From positions 6,875,512 through 6,939,511 of the forward strand of contig CP136064.1 in assembly GCA_032622095.1 (NCBI GenBank): a stretch of 64,000 bases of DNA. Reading direction: 5' to 3'. Of this stretch, positions 9,931-21,329 are shown piece by piece. The translations under genes were made by a program, and so were the position numbers. The notes under the pieces were generated by a model. The model made no database searches. It saw only the letters and a list, made by a program, of their open reading frames with translations, and was not told the DNA's origin. Position 1 is the stretch's first letter, and each line of letters starts with the position of its first letter. Origin of the DNA: Siphonodentalium dalli. Its lineage: Eukaryota > Mollusca > Scaphopoda > Gadilida > Siphonodentaliidae.

Positions 9931-9993
9931 CATTGTCTTCACATCATAGTGCAGGATATTTGGAGAAGAGGAAGCACCATTACAAAGTAAACC

Positions 9994-9999
9994 AATAAA
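9994..9999 (+). terminator. Polyadenylation signal AATAAA
   Basis: AATAAA lies 64 bp after the stop codon of the saposin-like gene. Cleavage 10-30 bp downstream would fall at the junction with, or inside, the TTAA MITE that starts at 10009. Confidence 0.6.
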
Positions 10000-10008
10000 G
10001 TATTTGTT

Positions 10009-10466
10009 TTAAAGGTACGTACTCAATCCGATTAGACGCTCCTAAATTACTATTTCGTTGCCTTCGGGGGTAAAACATATTTGATTCGAGTCGAGGAACC
10101 CACCCATCAAAGCTCAGTGTAATTATATATCGATGTTTGATGTTTGCTGTTTCTATTTTGGACAAGAATCTGTCAAGAACCACGTGGTCAAACGGACAAA
10201 TTGCGGTTGTAAGATGAATAACTCTAACATCAAGTGGTTATTATTGTTAATAGTAACAACTTGGTGTTCGAGTTATCCATTTTACAACTTGGTTCGGGAA
10301 GAAAGTTCTGGTCCATAAAAATATAGAAACATCAAACTTCAAACATCGGTATCTAATCACACAGAGCTTTGATGTGTGGGTTCCTCGGCTCGAATAAAAT
10401 ATGTTTTACACCCGAAGCCAAATAAATAGTAATTTAGGAGCGTCTGATCGGACTGAGTACCTTTAA
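10009..10466. mobile_element. TTAA MITE with about 130-bp inverted arms
   Basis: TTAA at 10009-10012 and 10463-10466. The ends read TTAAAGGTAC...CTCAATCCG and its complement CGGACTGAGTACCTTTAA. Arms of about 130 bp share GACGCTCCTAAATTACTATT, GGCTTCGGGGGTAAAA-like sequence and AACCCACCCATCAAAGCTC. The centre has no transposase. The same family is present as a complete but interrupted copy at 22837-24091 and as solo arms near 2640, 4700 and 21340. Confidence 0.85.
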
Positions 10467-10472
10467 GAATCA

Positions 10473-10847
10473 GGGGACGTCGATTGCAAACAAAAAATAT
10501 TCAACTGGCTGGTGGAAGGTCAGCACAACATGCGACTCAGGTTGTAACTTTTGTGTCAAAATGCTGTAAGCAAGATTGATTCGGCGACTGGACAGGTCAG
10601 TGGCAGCTATCTCGTTAGGTGGAATGAGCTATTTCCCCCACCAAACTGGGAGTAATCATGAGTAATCTCATAGTATCCACCTGTATTCTTTGACAGTTGG
10701 GTTGGGATTTGCTGTGGGTGTTGTGTGGTGATGTTATTGGGCATGGTTCGGTGGAGAATATATGTAAATATGAAACTCCGGTGCAACTTAAATCCTGTTT
10801 TTTAGAAGATGATTTGTTTGACAAATTTCTGAAAAATCGACGTCCCC
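10473..10847. mobile_element. Small TIR element adjoining the TTAA MITE
   Basis: GGGGACGTCGATT (10473-10485) and its exact complement AATCGACGTCCCC (10835-10847). Outside these, TTTAAGAATC and GATCCTTAAG extend the pairing imperfectly. No coding sequence recognised. Confidence 0.55.
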
Positions 10848-10855
10848 AGATCCTT

Positions 10856-10997
10856 AAGATGTATTCATGGTTCCATGTTATTTAAGATGTATTCATGGTT
10901 CCATGTTATTTAAGATGTATTCATGCTTCCATGTTATTTAAGATGTATTCATGCTTCCATGTTATTTAAGATGTATTCATGGTTCCATGTTATTTGT
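10856..10997 (+). repeat. 28-bp minisatellite, 5 copies
   Basis: Unit begins AAGATGTATTCATGGTTCCA; copies start at 10856, 10884, 10912, 10940 and 10968. The only variation is GGTTCC against GCTTCC. It abuts the TIR element ending at 10847. Confidence 0.95.
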
Positions 10998-11640
10998 CTA
11001 AACCTACTTTTAATTTAGATTCTGGTTTATAAAATATATTTTTTGAAGCCAAAAAGTATACACTAATTTGTTTTGATAATGAATTTTCTGTGCATTTATT
11101 TTATATCGTTTCCCATGTGTTAGGGGAACACTAAAACAATGTAATTAATATTTCAAATTTCGATTGTTTGGGTTGTTGTTGTAACTGGAGTTTTGGAACA
11201 ATACATACATCTTTAACATTCGCTTATATTCTTTGAAGACGAGGAGATGTAATTTTAACTATCTAACTAATATATATATTAAAGATTAAGAGATAAATTT
11301 TGTATTGATTCGAGGATATGAATATAATAGTTTTCAGTCAGGGATCCTAATATATGCATAATGTGAATTGAATGTAAAATTTAAAACAAATTCAGAGTGT
11401 TGTATGCTAAATTTTAATAATTGGAGGATGATTCCAGGCAAATGTCAGTGATATTTTAGGATAACTATAGGGTTGGTGTTTATTTGCAATATTCATGAAT
11501 TGTTTATGAATTGTGATTTATTGTTATAGAATTAAAACAATGGTGCATCATGTGTTTTGTCAAGTTTAATACAGTGAAGACGTCTGTCAGATGAATATGA
11601 ATTTATAGTATTCATGTAGATACTTATCTATGGCATATCA
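10998..11640. other. AT-rich DNA, nothing recognised
   Basis: No exon, repeat or RNA gene is seen; the sequence is strongly AT-rich with short open frames only. Confidence 0.4.
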
Positions 11641-12192
11641 TAAATAGAGGATCTACAACGAGTCCTCAGTTTATAGCGGAATTTACAAAACGAGTCCAGT
11701 AAATTAGGTCTGGACCGAGCCTTTGGCGAGGTCCAGACCTAATTTACTGGACGTGTTTTGTAAATTCCGCTGTAAACTGGGGACGAGTTGTAGATTCTAT
11801 TTATTACATGATCCAAAACCTCGACAAAACATACTTAAATCAACAAACGGGATGCGAAACTAATAACGGCTTCTATATGACATGCGATGACGTTTTACGT
11901 AATTATGCTCCGCGTTTGTCCGCGTAAACAAATAGTCCCATGTAAATAAAGACCCTTTGTCATATTTAATGGCTTATATTTAATGAAATAACTTTTCAAT
12001 CTCTTCATTCATTAGAGTTTATTGGAAAATATTGGAAGCCCTGGTATTTTTTAGATATAACGTACTGGAATTTAAACAGACATCAAACCGAAGTCAAAGG
12101 TCACCTGGCACTATTTCCTGTTATTAAACGAACGTTTAATATCACAATTTATAGAATGGGTTTATTGAATGGAATAAGGGTAGGATCATGTA
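11641..12192 (+). mobile_element. Hairpin-headed element, tandem unit 1
   Basis: A 163-bp foldback (11641-11803; TAAATAGAGGATCTACAACG and complement, centre GGACCGAGCC...GGCGAGGTCC) is followed by a body whose ends are TTATTACATGATCC (11801-11814) and GGATCATGTAATAA (12183-12196), an exact 14-bp inverted repeat. The next unit begins at 12193, giving a 552-bp period. No protein recognised. Confidence 0.7.
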
Positions 12193-12795
12193 ATAAATAG
12201 AGGATCTACAACGAATCCCCAGTTTATATCGGAATTTACAAAACGAGTCGAGTAAATTTGGTCTCATTTACTGGACACCCCCTTACCTTATATGGTTACA
12301 CATAAAATCATTTACTGGACGAGTCATTTACTGGACGAGTCATTTACTGGACGAGTTTTGTAATTTCCGCTATAAACTGGTGACGAGTTGTAGATTATAT
12401 TTGTTACATTATCCAAAACATCGACAAAACATACATAAATCAAGAAATGGGACGCGAAACTAACATCGGCTTATATAAGGCTTGCGATGACGTTTCACGT
12501 AACTGTTCTTGTTAGCCCGCTCAAAGAAATAGTCCCAGATAAATAAAGACACTCTAAGGCGTATACAATGGCGTATATTTAATGACATAACTTTTCAAAC
12601 TCTTCATTTGTGATAGTTTGTTGGAAAAATATTGGAAGTCATAGTATTTTGAGACATAGCGTAAGGAATGTTAACAGACGACAAACCGGAAGTCAAATGT
12701 CACCTGGCACTATTTCCTGTTATTAAACGAAAGTTTATTATCAAAATTTATGGAATGGGTTTATTGGATGGAATAATGGTAGGATCATGTAATAA
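12193..12795 (+). mobile_element. Hairpin-headed element, tandem unit 2 (diverged)
   Basis: Repeats unit 1 in order: TAAATAGAGGATCTACAACG, AATTTACAAAACGAGTC, CATCGACAAAACATAC, ATAGTCCCA, CACCTGGCACTATTTCCTG, ending GGATCATGTAATAA at 12782-12795. The hairpin has decayed; its centre holds three copies of CATTTACTGGACGAGT. Confidence 0.7.
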
Positions 12796-12964
12796 ACTTA
12801 GTTATGGTATATCATAAATATGCTTGAGAAGATCTAGATATCACTCGCGATAAAACAGGGGTGCGAACCCTGGCCACAGGGCCTGAAATATTGCCAGAAA
12901 ATATGCCAGTATCTGAAAACACATAATCCTTTTAGAACGGGAGCTGCGCTGGTACAGCAATAAA

Positions 12965-13030
12965 GACCCTGTGCCAATGCATTATCATATATACGGTCGA
13001 CTTGCATCAATTCATCAGCCTAACAATTTT
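12965..13030 (+). repeat. Degraded H module
   Basis: CCCTGTGCCAATGCATTATC, then a damaged CGGTCGACTTGCAT centre, and CCTAACAATTTT at the right edge. The second arm is mostly lost. Confidence 0.6.
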
Positions 13031-13175
13031 ATATAAATTTTTTTATCAATCTTTATTACATTCTTTAACAATCGTAATAATTTTTTTAAACATTTTTTCT
13101 TACATATCTTACGTCGTAGCTGAATAGACGGGTATGAGATGAACCTAACTGCAATTGTGACTATGCATTTAATTT

Positions 13176-13678
13176 AAAGGCCCACTTAATTTTCGAGTCA
13201 CCGATTTTATTGTTTATAATGCCTTGATATACGGTTTTAATAACATTCTATGTCATACAGTATGATTAAAATACTATAATTGATCACAATTTGAAACGAC
13301 TGTGTCTCAGAAGATGCCCATAGAGAAATAGAAAACAGCTGAAATCATAAATATATTTTCCCCGTTATGGCTCCCAGAATGCAACATAATTCAAACTAAA
13401 TGTGTATTTTCAATGGAAGGGGAATAACTCTATCTTTAAAATAGATAGTTATCCCTCCATTGAAAATAATACACTTTGCGCAACAAAACCAGATGAAACA
13501 TAAGCACAAAAACACTTCGGTAACTCAAAAAACAACATGTTCACAGTCTATTACACCGGATAAGTTGATAATACAATGTTTTGGAGCTTCCTATTCCAAA
13601 TGGCATATGTTATGGCATATGTATTTATATATATATATATATATATGACCTGGGGTTTCGAAAATTAAGTGGGCCTTT
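13176..13678. mobile_element. MITE with exact 21-bp TIRs and an internal foldback
   Basis: AAAGGCCCACTTAATTTT... (13176-13196) and its exact complement (13658-13678). A second, inner palindrome at about 13401-13478 has arms of some 35 bp (TGTGTATTTTCAATGGAAGG and complement). A TA microsatellite lies near 13626-13647. The immediate flanks carry TTA on both sides, but a target duplication is uncertain. Confidence 0.8.
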
Positions 13679-13984
13679 TATGTTGATGTTTCTTTGAAAT
13701 ACAGATTGCCAGTTCTGATAGACTGTATCACTTAGACGCTTACATGTAGCTTATTTCAGTCATGCAGTCATCGTGTTTTCAACTTTCCATAATAAACGAT
13801 AAACTGATATTGTCTTCTTCCTATTAATAACCGACATCTGGGACAATTTGGGAATTATAATAGGGTGTATAAATGTACTATATGTGAATACTAGCGTAAT
13901 AGTATTTTTCATTCCTCATGTGGTTTTTGTTGGGGTGCACATTTTGATTCATTTCCTGGTTAAATACGCCCAGAATATAACACT

Positions 13985-14283
13985 TTCTGAATAGCGAACC
14001 TTCGGAATAGCGAACCTTCGGAATAGCGAAACTTCGGAATAATAAACATTCGGAATAGGGAACATTCGTAATAATGAACCTTCGGAATAGCAAACCTTCG
14101 GAACATTGGACCTTCGGAATAATAACACTTCGGAATAGGGAACCTTCGGAATAATGAGCCCCCGGAATAGCGAACCCTCGGAACAGCGGACCTTCGAAAT
14201 AATAAACCTTCGGAATAGGGAACCTTCGGAATAATGAACCTTCGGAATAGCGAACCTTCGGAACAGCGGACCTTCGGATTAGA
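13985..14283. repeat. 16-bp minisatellite (TTCGGAATAGCGAACC)
   Basis: About 18 imperfect copies of TTCGGAATAGCGAACC with substitutions such as AATAATGAACC and GAACAGCGGACC. Minus-strand open frames of 109 and 139 codons across it are by-products of the repeat. Confidence 0.9.
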
Positions 14284-14493
14284 GAACACCTACCCATTTC
14301 TCGATAACCTAAAATTCTTGATTACATTCCGGCTACAACAGTGCTGCTGCGTCGGGTGACCACGCCTATATATATATGTCGTGCCGTTAATAATGTGGGG
14401 GCAAATGTATGTCTTGTAGAAGCAAGCCACTGTGATTTCCTTAACCTATTCAGTTCGTAGGGATTTTAAGACTGTATTTCAAATTGTTATCCA

Positions 14494-14643
14494 GCCGCAA
14501 GTAGAAACATATGAGAGTGTACCGATATGGTGGAAAACGGCATGCCGCAAGTAGAAACATATGAGAGTGTACCGATATGGTGGAAAACGGCATGCCGCAA
14601 GTAGAAACATATGAGAGTATACCGATATGGTGGAAAACGGCAT
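14494..14643 (+). repeat. 50-bp tandem repeat, 3 copies
   Basis: Copies begin GCCGCAAGTAGAAACATATG at 14494, 14544 and 14594 and are nearly identical (GTGTACC against GTATACC). Confidence 0.95.
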
Positions 14644-14939
14644 GTAAATCAGCCCTAGCATTTTAAACGAAAATCGCCAAACAACCCGTAATGTTAACTC
14701 TGATCTTCCTGCGCTTAAATGCTGCCTCGCACGAACCAGTAAACCACAAAGCCAAGTGGATCGGATGATTTGGGGACATACCAAATGGGGTAGATTTGGT
14801 CAAAAACATGAGCAAAAATCCTCTAAATTATTCTGATTTTTGCTTATGAGGGCAGCCATCTTCGATTTCATCACGAGACATAAACAATTGGAAAAGAGTC
14901 CAACTATGTAGCATACTCCATCCCGACGTTGAACATACA

Positions 14940-15272
14940 CATCCCATATAGGAGAGTGTCGTCTGCTCATGTTTGTCTGGGGCTCTGTATGGGTGAAATT
15001 ACTCGACCAAAAAATTCAATCTATTATCTCTTTTAACTGTGGTTTGTAGTGTTTGTTCTACTTCTTACAAATTCTTTTTTACCATTTTTTCTTACATTCT
15101 TTAACAATTTTATAATTTTTTCTTACATTTTTAAATATTTTTTATAATATTTTTCTACATTCTTTGACAATTTTATCATTTTTAATATGTTTTAAGCCAA
15201 TGCATTCTCTTATATATGCGAGGCGACCTATGGTCGACTCGCATATATAAGAGAATGCATTGGCACAGGGCA
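14940..15272. mobile_element. M-H half element
   Basis: Starts in the M module (GGAGAGTGTCGTCTGCTCAT, TCTGGGGCTCTGTATGGGTG), passes through T-rich spacer, and ends in an H hairpin at 15197-15263 plus CACAGGG. The spacer is closely similar to that of the element at 15816-16289 (CTCGACCAAAAAATTCAATC shared). Confidence 0.8.
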
Positions 15273-15401
15273 CATATACTATAAAGTATACAAAGGAACA
15301 AGTTTTTGAATAGTTGCCCCTCACTATAAGGTATATGGACATTATACGACACTTCTTGCGATTTAAGATGGAATTTCGATGTTGCATCAGAATAAGCGTG
15401 A

Positions 15402-15579
15402 TCACTGAGTCGCGGTCGTATTGGATTCATCCAGCTCCTTTCCGTGCATTTAGTGTGCTACAGGTCAAGGTTATGGAGTAGCATTTCCATATATAGAATT
15501 TCTACTCCAAAACTTTGACCTGTAGCACTAAAACCACAGAACCGGGCCTTGTGGATCCAATATGGTCGCGAGTTAGTGA
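15402..15579. mobile_element. Foldback MITE, about 85-bp arms
   Basis: Ends TCACTGAGTCGCGGTCGTAT and the complement finishing GTCGCGAGTTAGTGA. Inner arm parts TAGTGTGCTACAGGTCAAGG and CTTTGACCTGTAGCACTA pair around a short AT-rich loop. Non-coding. Confidence 0.75.
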
Positions 15580-15815
15580 CAGGGCGTATTCTTTCAGACT
15601 ACCCTGCGAATAACATTACCGCTAAATATAAACATCAGTACTTCACTGCGTAAGTACCAATATAAATCCACAAAACTTGACCGTGCTAACATTTGCGAAT
15701 AAAATGAAGTTTCAGTAACCAACAACTCGTTATCGTATAAGTTCATAAACCGGCACGTTTGCACCGCATTTTATTTCAATTTTAAGCCATTTTCTCACCG
15801 AAATATATATTTTTA

Positions 15816-16289
15816 CCCTGTGCCAATGCATTCTCTTATATATGCGAGTCGACCATAGGTCGCCTCGCATATATAAGAGAATGCATTGGCCTAACAATTT
15901 GTTATCATGTTTTTTAAATAAATGTTTCTTACAATTTTTAGGACATAAAATAAAAAAAACATCCATTACCATGCAGAGAACCCCACACACATATAGAAGC
16001 ATATAGAAGAGTGTCGTCTGCTCATGTTTGTCTGGGGCTCTGTATGGGTGAAATTACTCGACCAAAAAATTCAATCTATTATCTCTTTTAAATGTGGTTT
16101 GTAGTGTTTGTTCTACTTCTTACAAATTCTTTTTTACCATTTTTTCTTACATTCTTTAACAATTTTATAATTTTTTCTTACATTTGTTTTACATTTTTTA
16201 TAATATTTTTCTACATTCTTTGACAATTTTATCATTTTTAATATGTTTTAAGCCAATGCATTCTATTATATATGCGAGTCGACCATAGG
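15816..16289. mobile_element. H-M-H element, right hairpin truncated
   Basis: H hairpin at 15823-15889, M module near 15965-16050 (GAGAACCCCACACACATATA to GGGGCTCTGTATGGG), then the start of the second H at 16255, which stops abruptly in its loop (GAGTCGACCATAGGG) at 16289. Confidence 0.8.
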
Positions 16290-17340
16290 GTCATTGTGGC
16301 ATTTTGATGAACGGTGGGCGAGGATTCATACGATGCCATGCAAACAGGAATCAAAGCAAAATTCACTCACAATATGGTGACAGAATATGAACGGCAACAT
16401 GAATTTTAAAAGCATAACTATTTACTAAAAGCTAACGGCGTGAGACGTAACATGTCGGTACTCCCATGTGTAACGGTGCTACCAACACATTGCCTACGGG
16501 ACTTTGCTAACCCATTTCCCAAAATTTTGATGGAGTTAAAATAAAGGATTATGTTCACTTTTATTACAAATCACAAACCAGACACATTGATGCATGAATG
16601 TTAAGAGTATAATCCACGATGGATAACGTTGGAAATACTAAATGTGAAATTTATAAAGGTTTTTAAAATCTATTTTTTCGAATCCAAATCCAACAAACAC
16701 AAAGTCCATATCTAAGAACAATATTGGAATGTTCTGAACACTGTGAACAATAAACACATATTCATATTTACTCAGAACCACTTATTTACAAACTGTTAAT
16801 TTACTTTCTCAGAAATGCTGTCCAGAAGGTGACACTTGATGGGTTGATTATGGGTCACCTTGTGTCCAGTGCAGCTGGAATTGTTATCAGCCTGTGTGGC
16901 CACTGGACCATAAGGGATTATTCCACTATCGGTGACCTATTTACAAGGTGGTCTGCTAAATCACTGTGTACATACGACACCGGAAGCAGTTAGCATCCCG
17001 AGTGTTTTATGCTACACTGGGTGCATATATCAGGCTTTTTCTCATAGACTTTGACACTTTCCAAATACGAACCTCCGCATGTGCACGGCCGATATGTTGT
17101 AGTTAATGGTAGTTATTGTCACTTTGACATAAATTGAAAGGTTCATTAATCAATTGACAATTTAGGCGAATACTCGCACGAAAAGTCATCACCTAATTTT
17201 GTTTTAAAATAGGAAAAAATAGAATAGCGCATAAATCTAACAAACAAATGGGTATAATATACATATGATGATTTGATGTGCGTTATATACAACGTATCTG
17301 CTATCAATAAGGCAGTTTCTTGGCAAAAAAATCCGATTAA
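16290..17340. other. Non-repetitive stretch, nothing recognised
   Basis: AT-rich with short open frames only. No splice-bounded exon, tandem repeat or element end is recognised. Confidence 0.4.
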
Positions 17341-17344
17341 AAAA

Positions 17345-17428
17345 AAGCCAGGTGTACGGCAGTATGCAAATGTATAGCCAGTGGACAAGTGTACTGCAGT
17401 ATGCGAGTTCGGTGTACGGCATCATGTT
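17345..17428 (+). repeat. GTGTACNGCAGTATGC dispersed repeat
   Basis: Three passages (GTGTACGGCAGTATGC, GTGTACTGCAGTATGCGAGT, GTGTACGGCATCATG) match the reverse complement of 30465-30542 in the same order. Non-coding. Confidence 0.55.
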
Positions 17429-17798
17429 TTAAAAACACAAATCTAGGCCTTGCGCACTGATTTGGGCATGTACCTGTGTATTGAACTTCCCTCTAACGCG
17501 AGTGGTGTGAATTTTGAACATATTTGAGCACAATTTTGCTCTATTTGCACATATAAATCGTTCGTTTTTTCCATGATTAATAAGACTTTGTGGCACAAAA
17601 GAGGTGAATGAATTGGCATGCGACTGGTTATTAGATTGACCACTGCCGATTCTCACAGAAAGATGTGTCTGACACCAGAATGTGAAAGAAATTATATAAT
17701 TAATATATGTTCGTGTTTGATGGGGTGGGTGGGATTGCTGTGTGTGCGACTACATGCATTTGCATGTATGTATAACAAGATATAACATGCTATCGGAA

Positions 17799-18153
17799 TG
17801 TACGAAAAGCACAACCAGACTGTATAATCTGAGACGACACGTAAAAACACATACTATTACACCACCAATCGCAGCAGATAATGCGGATCAAGATAAAGAA
17901 CGACGAAGCTCCCACTTGTGTGACTATTGTGGCAGATCTTTCTGCAGGCTGTTTGCACTAAAGCTGCATGCGAAATCGCAAAAGCAGTTGAGTACACGTG
18001 CAACGTATGTGGTAAGGAGTTCTGCCAACCGCCAAAGTTACGTTATCTCAAAGCGACACATGCTGGAATCGCCATCGACCAATGTAAAAGATGTAAAAAA
18101 AAACTTCAAGGCACCGGGGTCTTTGAATAGACACAACAAAACATGCCATGCAC
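17799..18153 (+). pseudogene. C2H2 zinc-finger gene fragment with frameshifts
   Basis: Finger tail RLYNLRRHVKTH (to 17852); finger CDYCGRSFCRLFALKLH (from 17919); after a frame change, YTCNVCGKEF (17993-18025) followed by KATH; then CKRCKK (about 18082-18102), where an A run shifts the frame to NFKAPGSLNRHNKTCH (to 18153). This makes four finger remnants with at least two frameshifts. In an intact protein these would bind DNA. The TTGGTTTTGATCAAAACCAA palindrome array follows directly. Confidence 0.75.
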
Positions 18154-18179
18154 TCTTAAACATTTTGTTTTTTTTTAAA

Positions 18180-18715
18180 AACCAAATTTGGTTTTGAACT
18201 TTGTCCCATATATGTAACCAAATTAGGTTTTGATCAAAACCAAATACCAAGCGCCAACTGGTTTTGATAAAAACCAAAATTGGTTTTGATAAAAACCCAA
18301 TAACAAGAGTATTTGGTTTTGATCAAAACCCAAATTGGTTTTGAACTTTTGTCCCATATATGTAACCAATTGGTATTGAGCACTTGATCAATATATGAAA
18401 CCAATTTTGGTTTTGATCAAAACCAAATGGTATTGAGCACTTGATCAATATATGAAACCAATTTTGGTTTTGATCAAAACCAAATGGTATTGAGCACTTG
18501 ATCAATATATGAAACCAATTTTGGTTTTGATCAAAACCAAATGGTATTGAGCAATTGGTTTCATTCAAAACCCAAATTGGTATTGAACTTTTGTCCCATA
18601 TATGTAACCAAATTAGGTTTTGATCAAAACCAAATACCAAGCGCCAACTGGTTTTGATCAAAACCCAAACTGGTTTTATATATGAAACCAATTTTGGTTT
18701 TGTTTGGTTTTGACC
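18180..18715. repeat. Palindromic TTGGTTTTGATCAAAACCAA repeat array
   Basis: Many copies of the 20-bp perfect palindrome or its halves, set in 53-bp and longer units (ATTGAGCACTTGATCAATAT repeated three times around 18370-18540). Related TTGGTATTGATCAATACCAA-type variants keep the dyad symmetry. The same motif occurs at 27850-27955 beside another zinc-finger relic. Confidence 0.85.
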
Positions 18716-18883
18716 AAAAAGTTACTTTTTTGCACAATTTATTGATAAATGTGCCATACAACATACTTATGCAACCTTTAAGGGTACTGTACACTAAATC
18801 CACCCATTTATTGTACCATATCCATACTCAACAAAATATATGCAACACATGAATGAATTTGGTTTTCCAAGTTCGACATGTAA

Positions 18884-18939
18884 AATTATAATGAAAATTA
18901 ATTTATGACCCAAGTCATAAATTGATTTTTATTATAATT
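18884..18939. repeat. 56-bp AT-rich palindrome
   Basis: AATTATAATGAAAATTAATT and TTATGAC pair with GTCATAA and the complement around a 4-bp loop. Could be a small foldback element remnant. Confidence 0.65.
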
Positions 18940-19177
18940 ACCAATCCATTGATATATTAAAGGGCTAATTATAAAAAGGCTTTAGACAGTCTGAAACAGA
19001 TGCCACCAGATTCCATTTCCAGTACAAAAATTCAGCTGATCACTTGCATGCTACAGGCTATCAAATTTCTATATTATGCCTTTCATACCCTCCCACAAAC
19101 ATACACGTACATGTATATGGGTTCTTTTTGCCAATTGGTCAAATCTTAAATTATACGAAAACCCATTATTTTTGATG

Positions 19178-19304
19178 GTTTCTACCATAATAATGTTGGT
19201 TGCCAAGTATTAAACAGAAAATAAACGGTGACCATGTAATTTTTTTGTTTACGGTTATCACTTATTTACTGTTTACACAGTCCTGACATTATTATGATAG
19301 AAAC
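19178..19304. repeat. Inverted repeat pair (about 22-bp arms)
   Basis: GTTTCTACCATAATAATGTT at 19178 and CTGACATTATTATGATAGAA ending at 19304 pair with two or three mismatches across an AT-rich centre. Possible small MITE. Confidence 0.5.
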
Positions 19305-19898
19305 AGTTGGTACGCAAACAGTCAAGTGTTTCTCACATAATTTTGTGATTAATTTTTCAAGTGTGCATGCTGGCATAGAACTAAATTCCACAAGATGCTG
19401 CAAGATGTGGCAAATTACATGTAAAATTTCCTGAAATCACAAACCTCTGAGGACTATTCTACCATTTAAGTGCTGTCAGTAACCTTAAATTGAGGCATGT
19501 AATTTGCCTGCACATGTGAGGGCCACCCCATTCATGAATCATATCATAAGCAACCAAAATTAATAGTCGAAGATGAAGTAAATTGTCCAAATGACATAAT
19601 TGGTTGCATCAATGTTGAATGAAGTTTTAAGATAAACATCAATGAAGACACAGTGAGATTTTGAAAATTTAACTTTAATTCAAACATATCCAGCAGGAAT
19701 AATTGTCATCCTAGCCATTCTTCCACAGCAGTGTATATTCCTGATGTATGTGCACACCTCACCATTGCAACAATTGCAATGAATTAACACTTAATATATA
19801 GTTCATCACACCCTTCTTATATTGAACATTCCCAAGAATGACAGCTCATCTGTTTTACACCTGTCATGCAGTAGAAATTTAAAGATCAGCAAACTCCT

Positions 19899-20118
19899 TT
19901 ATATTCGCATCTGATGAATATAGCAGCACTTGACAGCATAGCATGTTACTAACTTCCCACAGGCTGCACCACACTTGTATATTGTGGTGCAATATTTATT
20001 AATGAAAAGTTGACGAATAACATATTGTATCTGCACAGATAACACACATGCCTCCTCTGTATGCTGTGCACATTCTGGTACTAAAGTTTCCAATGCCAGT
20101 GAACGAACATACTCTGAA
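19899..20118 (-). CDS. Possible terminal exon on the minus strand, unrecognised
   Basis: The minus strand shows a good acceptor (TATGCATTTCTTTTCAG, ending at 20119) followed by about 72 open codons to a TAA at 19899-19901. A possible ATTAAA signal lies some 220 bp further on. The peptide is cysteine-rich (PECAQHTEEACVL, KCGAACGKLVTCY) but matches no family I know. No upstream exon could be paired with it, and an open frame of this length can arise by chance. Confidence 0.25.
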
Positions 20119-21320
20119 AAGAAATGCATAAAATACTATGTTTAGGAAATGTCAGATTTAAAGACATATATTGCAGACTTATTTCATTGAATATTAAAAG
20201 CATTGTTAGGACATGGCAAAATATGCCCATGGCAATTCCAACAAAAGGCCTTTAACTCTGGTGAAATTGACGTGCTGAACCAAAACTCAAACTTGACCTG
20301 TATTTTGTACATTAAAACACACACATTTCAAATTTCATTCAACTCAGTTGAGACTATCTAAAGTTATCATCTGACATCTGGAATCCAAAAGCGAACTAAC
20401 AGACAGACATGCAGCATAATACATCCCCTTTTTTAAAACAGGCATATATGGGTGCATATAAACAATCAGTTAGTATCCAAACACTATCCCCACTGGAATT
20501 ATGTAGCAAAAACCTGAGATTAAGAACTAAAATTCCAACCATATCCACTGTAGCATTTCAGAGAATACAACTGTTGAACCACGCACAAATGTAAACATTT
20601 ACTACTTTATTCAGGGCACCTTATTGAGTATAAACATTACTGAAATGATTGTCCCACAACTATTATACTAGTCACTGACTTTAATTGTTGTTTTCTGACT
20701 ATTTGGATAAATTATTTTGGCATGATTGTTTATTATTCCATCAGCAGGTCCGGGAACACCTCACTGGATTGTTTCACATCACTTTAATTTGTCTTTAAAA
20801 GCACATCAGGTTATTGAATATTTACCAGGCCATTTATAAGGCTATCATGGCTATGGTTTATATAGTGTCATCAGTATTCTGTGAATTAAAGTGCAAAATG
20901 CAGTGATTATTCACCCCCCCCCAATTGCCCCTGTTATTTGAATCTCCAGTTACCCTTCACAGGTATTATTTTATTTAGTCTTATTCCATACCATGACACT
21001 TAGAAGTACACAATCTGCTAGACATTATTTGTTTGGACTCTTTTCCATAGGTAGGGAATTTAGACCTAAATTCAACAAACATACAACATAAGGCTTTTTG
21101 TTAAAGGTGCACAATCTGATCTGATTGTCCCCGGATCATCCAGTTACAACATGAACAACAACGGAAATTTACACCGAAAGCCAATAGTCATCCAACATTA
21201 CTTTTCATAATGTTATCTTCCGAAATTGATTTGCGATGACCTTGCGAGACCTCTCAATATCTTGTATATCTGCATATTTCTAGAAGAAGTCAGTGGAATG
21301 TTTGGTAGGCTGATAAATAA
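20119..21320. other. Low-repeat stretch without recognised gene
   Basis: A plus-strand open frame at 20409-20594 has no motif. A short C run lies near 20916-20923. If the minus-strand exon at 19899 is real, this would be its intron and upstream region. Confidence 0.35.
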
Positions 21321-21329
21321 TCGAGGTGG

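Noticed and set aside
13878..14297. Minus-strand open frames of 139 and 109 codons (RYSEGSLFRRF repeats)
   Set aside because: Translation of the 16-bp TTCGGAATAGCGAACC minisatellite.
14644..14784. Minus-strand coding fragment (STWLCGLLVRARQHLSAGRS)
   Set aside because: It faintly resembles spurious peptides translated from dispersed repeats in other genomes. There is no domain, no splice signal, and it runs into the 50-bp tandem repeat.
18323..18691. Minus-strand frame of 122 codons (GFDQNQNWFHI repeats)
   Set aside because: Translation of the TTGGTTTTGATCAAAACCAA array, not a gene.
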